Shown one piece after another: positions 63,301 to 64,000 of a DNA stretch of 64,000 nucleotides. A program made the position numbers and the translations under genes. The first letter of the stretch is position 1. Every line of letters begins with the position of its first letter. The notes below the pieces were generated by a model. It ran no database searches. It had not been told where the DNA came from and was given only the letters and a program-made list of their open reading frames with translations. This DNA comes from Synchiropus splendidus (taxonomy: Eukaryota > Chordata > Actinopteri > Syngnathiformes > Callionymidae): contig NC_071334.1 of NCBI RefSeq assembly GCF_027744825.2, positions 43,439,437 to 43,503,436 on the forward strand, read 5' to 3'.

Positions 63301-63806
63301 AAAAAAATCCCCTGGTGCCAGAGCCACGCGGAGAAGCTGAGCCGAGTGGAGCCGGAGCAGATGTCCACTTTGGAGTCCTGGCAGGTGGAAGCCATTAAAA
63401 GAGTGTGGAGTGATGCCGGTGTTCAGAGGTGCTATGAGCGCAGGAGGGAATTCCAATTACTGGACTCTGCCAAATAGTAGGTATTATTTATTTCCTGTGA
63501 AAATCATGAGCTTGCAGTCAAACCAAGAGGGAGCACAGAACCTTGGCACAGAGCTCTTTTCTTGAGTCATCATTTTTAAAACCCTGTTTTAGTCAAGTTT
63601 AATGTTGACTTTGAAGAAGTGAGTCCCGTTCTGCTTTTTTGGATGGAGAATCGTGCTGATAGCTCTAATCCTTCCAGCTACCTTTCTGACGTGGACAGAA
63701 TCTCTCAACCGTCGTACGTTCCCACTCGAGACGACATCCTGAGAGTGCGGGTGCCCACCACTGGCATCATAGAGTACCCTTTTAAAGTCAAGCCAGTCAC
63801 CTTCAG
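57313..63806 (+). CDS. Second Gq-class G protein alpha subunit, exons 1-4 (partial at window end)
   Basis: GTP-binding alpha subunit paralogous to the gene at 44065. Exons in the window: 57313-57433, 60156-60340, 63322-63476, 63678-63806. Sizes (except exon 1) and phases equal those of the first gene, and the frame joins throughout. The N-terminus [20 protein letters not shown] has a Cys pair for palmitoylation and is shorter than GNAQ, as in GNA14. P-loop GTGESGKST and switch [15 protein letters not shown] with the catalytic Arg are present. The helical domain is divergent ([39 protein letters not shown]), and the latter block recalls GNA15 as well as GNA14. Exons 5-7 with DVGGQ, NKxD, TCAT and the tail should lie beyond 64000. 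Spacing between the two genes is about 2.7 kb, head to tail. Confidence 0.88.
59367..59590. mobile_element. Non-autonomous element, family M5, copy 2 (internally deleted)
   Basis: Same ends and internal blocks as 51668-52330 (GACAGCCGGCGCTCTGAAGA; TCATTGTCAAT near the right end), but about 440 bp of interior is missing. Confidence 0.7.
59590..59622. repeat. (TTA)n microsatellite
   Basis: ATT triplet run directly after the M5 copy 2 fragment. Confidence 0.9.
60341..63321 (+). other. Second intron of the second G-alpha gene
   Basis: Contains the M2 copy 2 fragment (61911-62110). A phrase TAGTCCGGAAATTACGG near 62585 resembles another DNA-transposon end. No exon seen. Confidence 0.45.
61911..62110 (-). 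mobile_element. Non-autonomous DNA element, family M2, copy 2 (inverted, partial)
   Basis: Reverse complement of about 36520-36720: it contains GACAGCCGACACCGGCGTGT and CTCACGATAAACACGCAGC. It is opposite in orientation to copy 1. It may extend right of 62110, where similarity becomes unclear. Confidence 0.65.
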
Positions 63807-64000
63807 GTAGCTATCACACTGTTCTCTGCACACAGTCCTTGGCGTTTCATCTCAGTCTTTTCAAGGTTTTGTCACCGACTGTCATTTCCAGACTGCTACT
63901 TTTTTTTCACACATAATCAGATCTGCTCAAAAGTCTGGAAATGATGGTACGTGGCTCTCACCACAATGGCTCATCACAATAAATCGTCTTCCATGCGACT
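63807..64000 (+). other. Start of intron 4 of the second G-alpha gene
   Basis: Follows donor CTTCAG|GTAGCT. Nothing further recognised before the window ends. Confidence 0.6.

Overview
This is vertebrate nuclear DNA, almost certainly from a teleost fish with fairly compact introns. Coding sequence is split into short exons with GT-AG introns and conserved phases. (TA)n tracts and fish-type transposon remnants are frequent, and the genes are the vertebrate orthologues ntrk2 and hnrnpk plus Gq-class G-alpha genes. All exon models were built by eye from splice signals, reading frame and remembered family sequences. No alignment was run.

Layout: 1-2429 is the 3' end of a plus-strand gene I could not name (last coding exon plus 3'UTR). 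2430-7547 holds a broken Tc1-like transposon with a SINE inside it, then the probable ntrk2 3'UTR. 7548-21370 (minus strand) is ntrk2 (TrkB), complete from signal peptide to the PLC-gamma docking tail except for one leucine-rich-repeat exon I could not place. 21371-27691 is intergenic/upstream DNA with hAT-like and LINE remnants and the probable hnrnpk promoter. 27741-41106 (plus) is hnrnpk with 15 coding exons, 428 codons and three KH domains. 44065-54585 (plus) is a complete 7-exon, 358-codon Gq-class G-alpha gene. 57313-63806 (plus) is a second, divergent Gq-class gene of which exons 1-4 lie in the window.

The genes do not form an operon-like unit. NTRK2 and HNRNPK, and separately the tandem pair GNAQ/GNA14, lie on human 9q21, so this looks like a rearranged piece of that ancestral block. 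Functionally it holds a neurotrophin receptor tyrosine kinase, an RNA/DNA-binding KH protein and two heterotrimeric G-protein subunits.

The most notable items are: a cluster of tiny phase 1-1 cassette exons in the ntrk2 extracellular stalk, including a 9-nt exon duplicated in tandem; a probable GC-AG last intron in hnrnpk; and a q-class G-alpha whose receptor-contact tail and effector-contact loop differ from GNAQ/11/14 while the GTPase core is intact.
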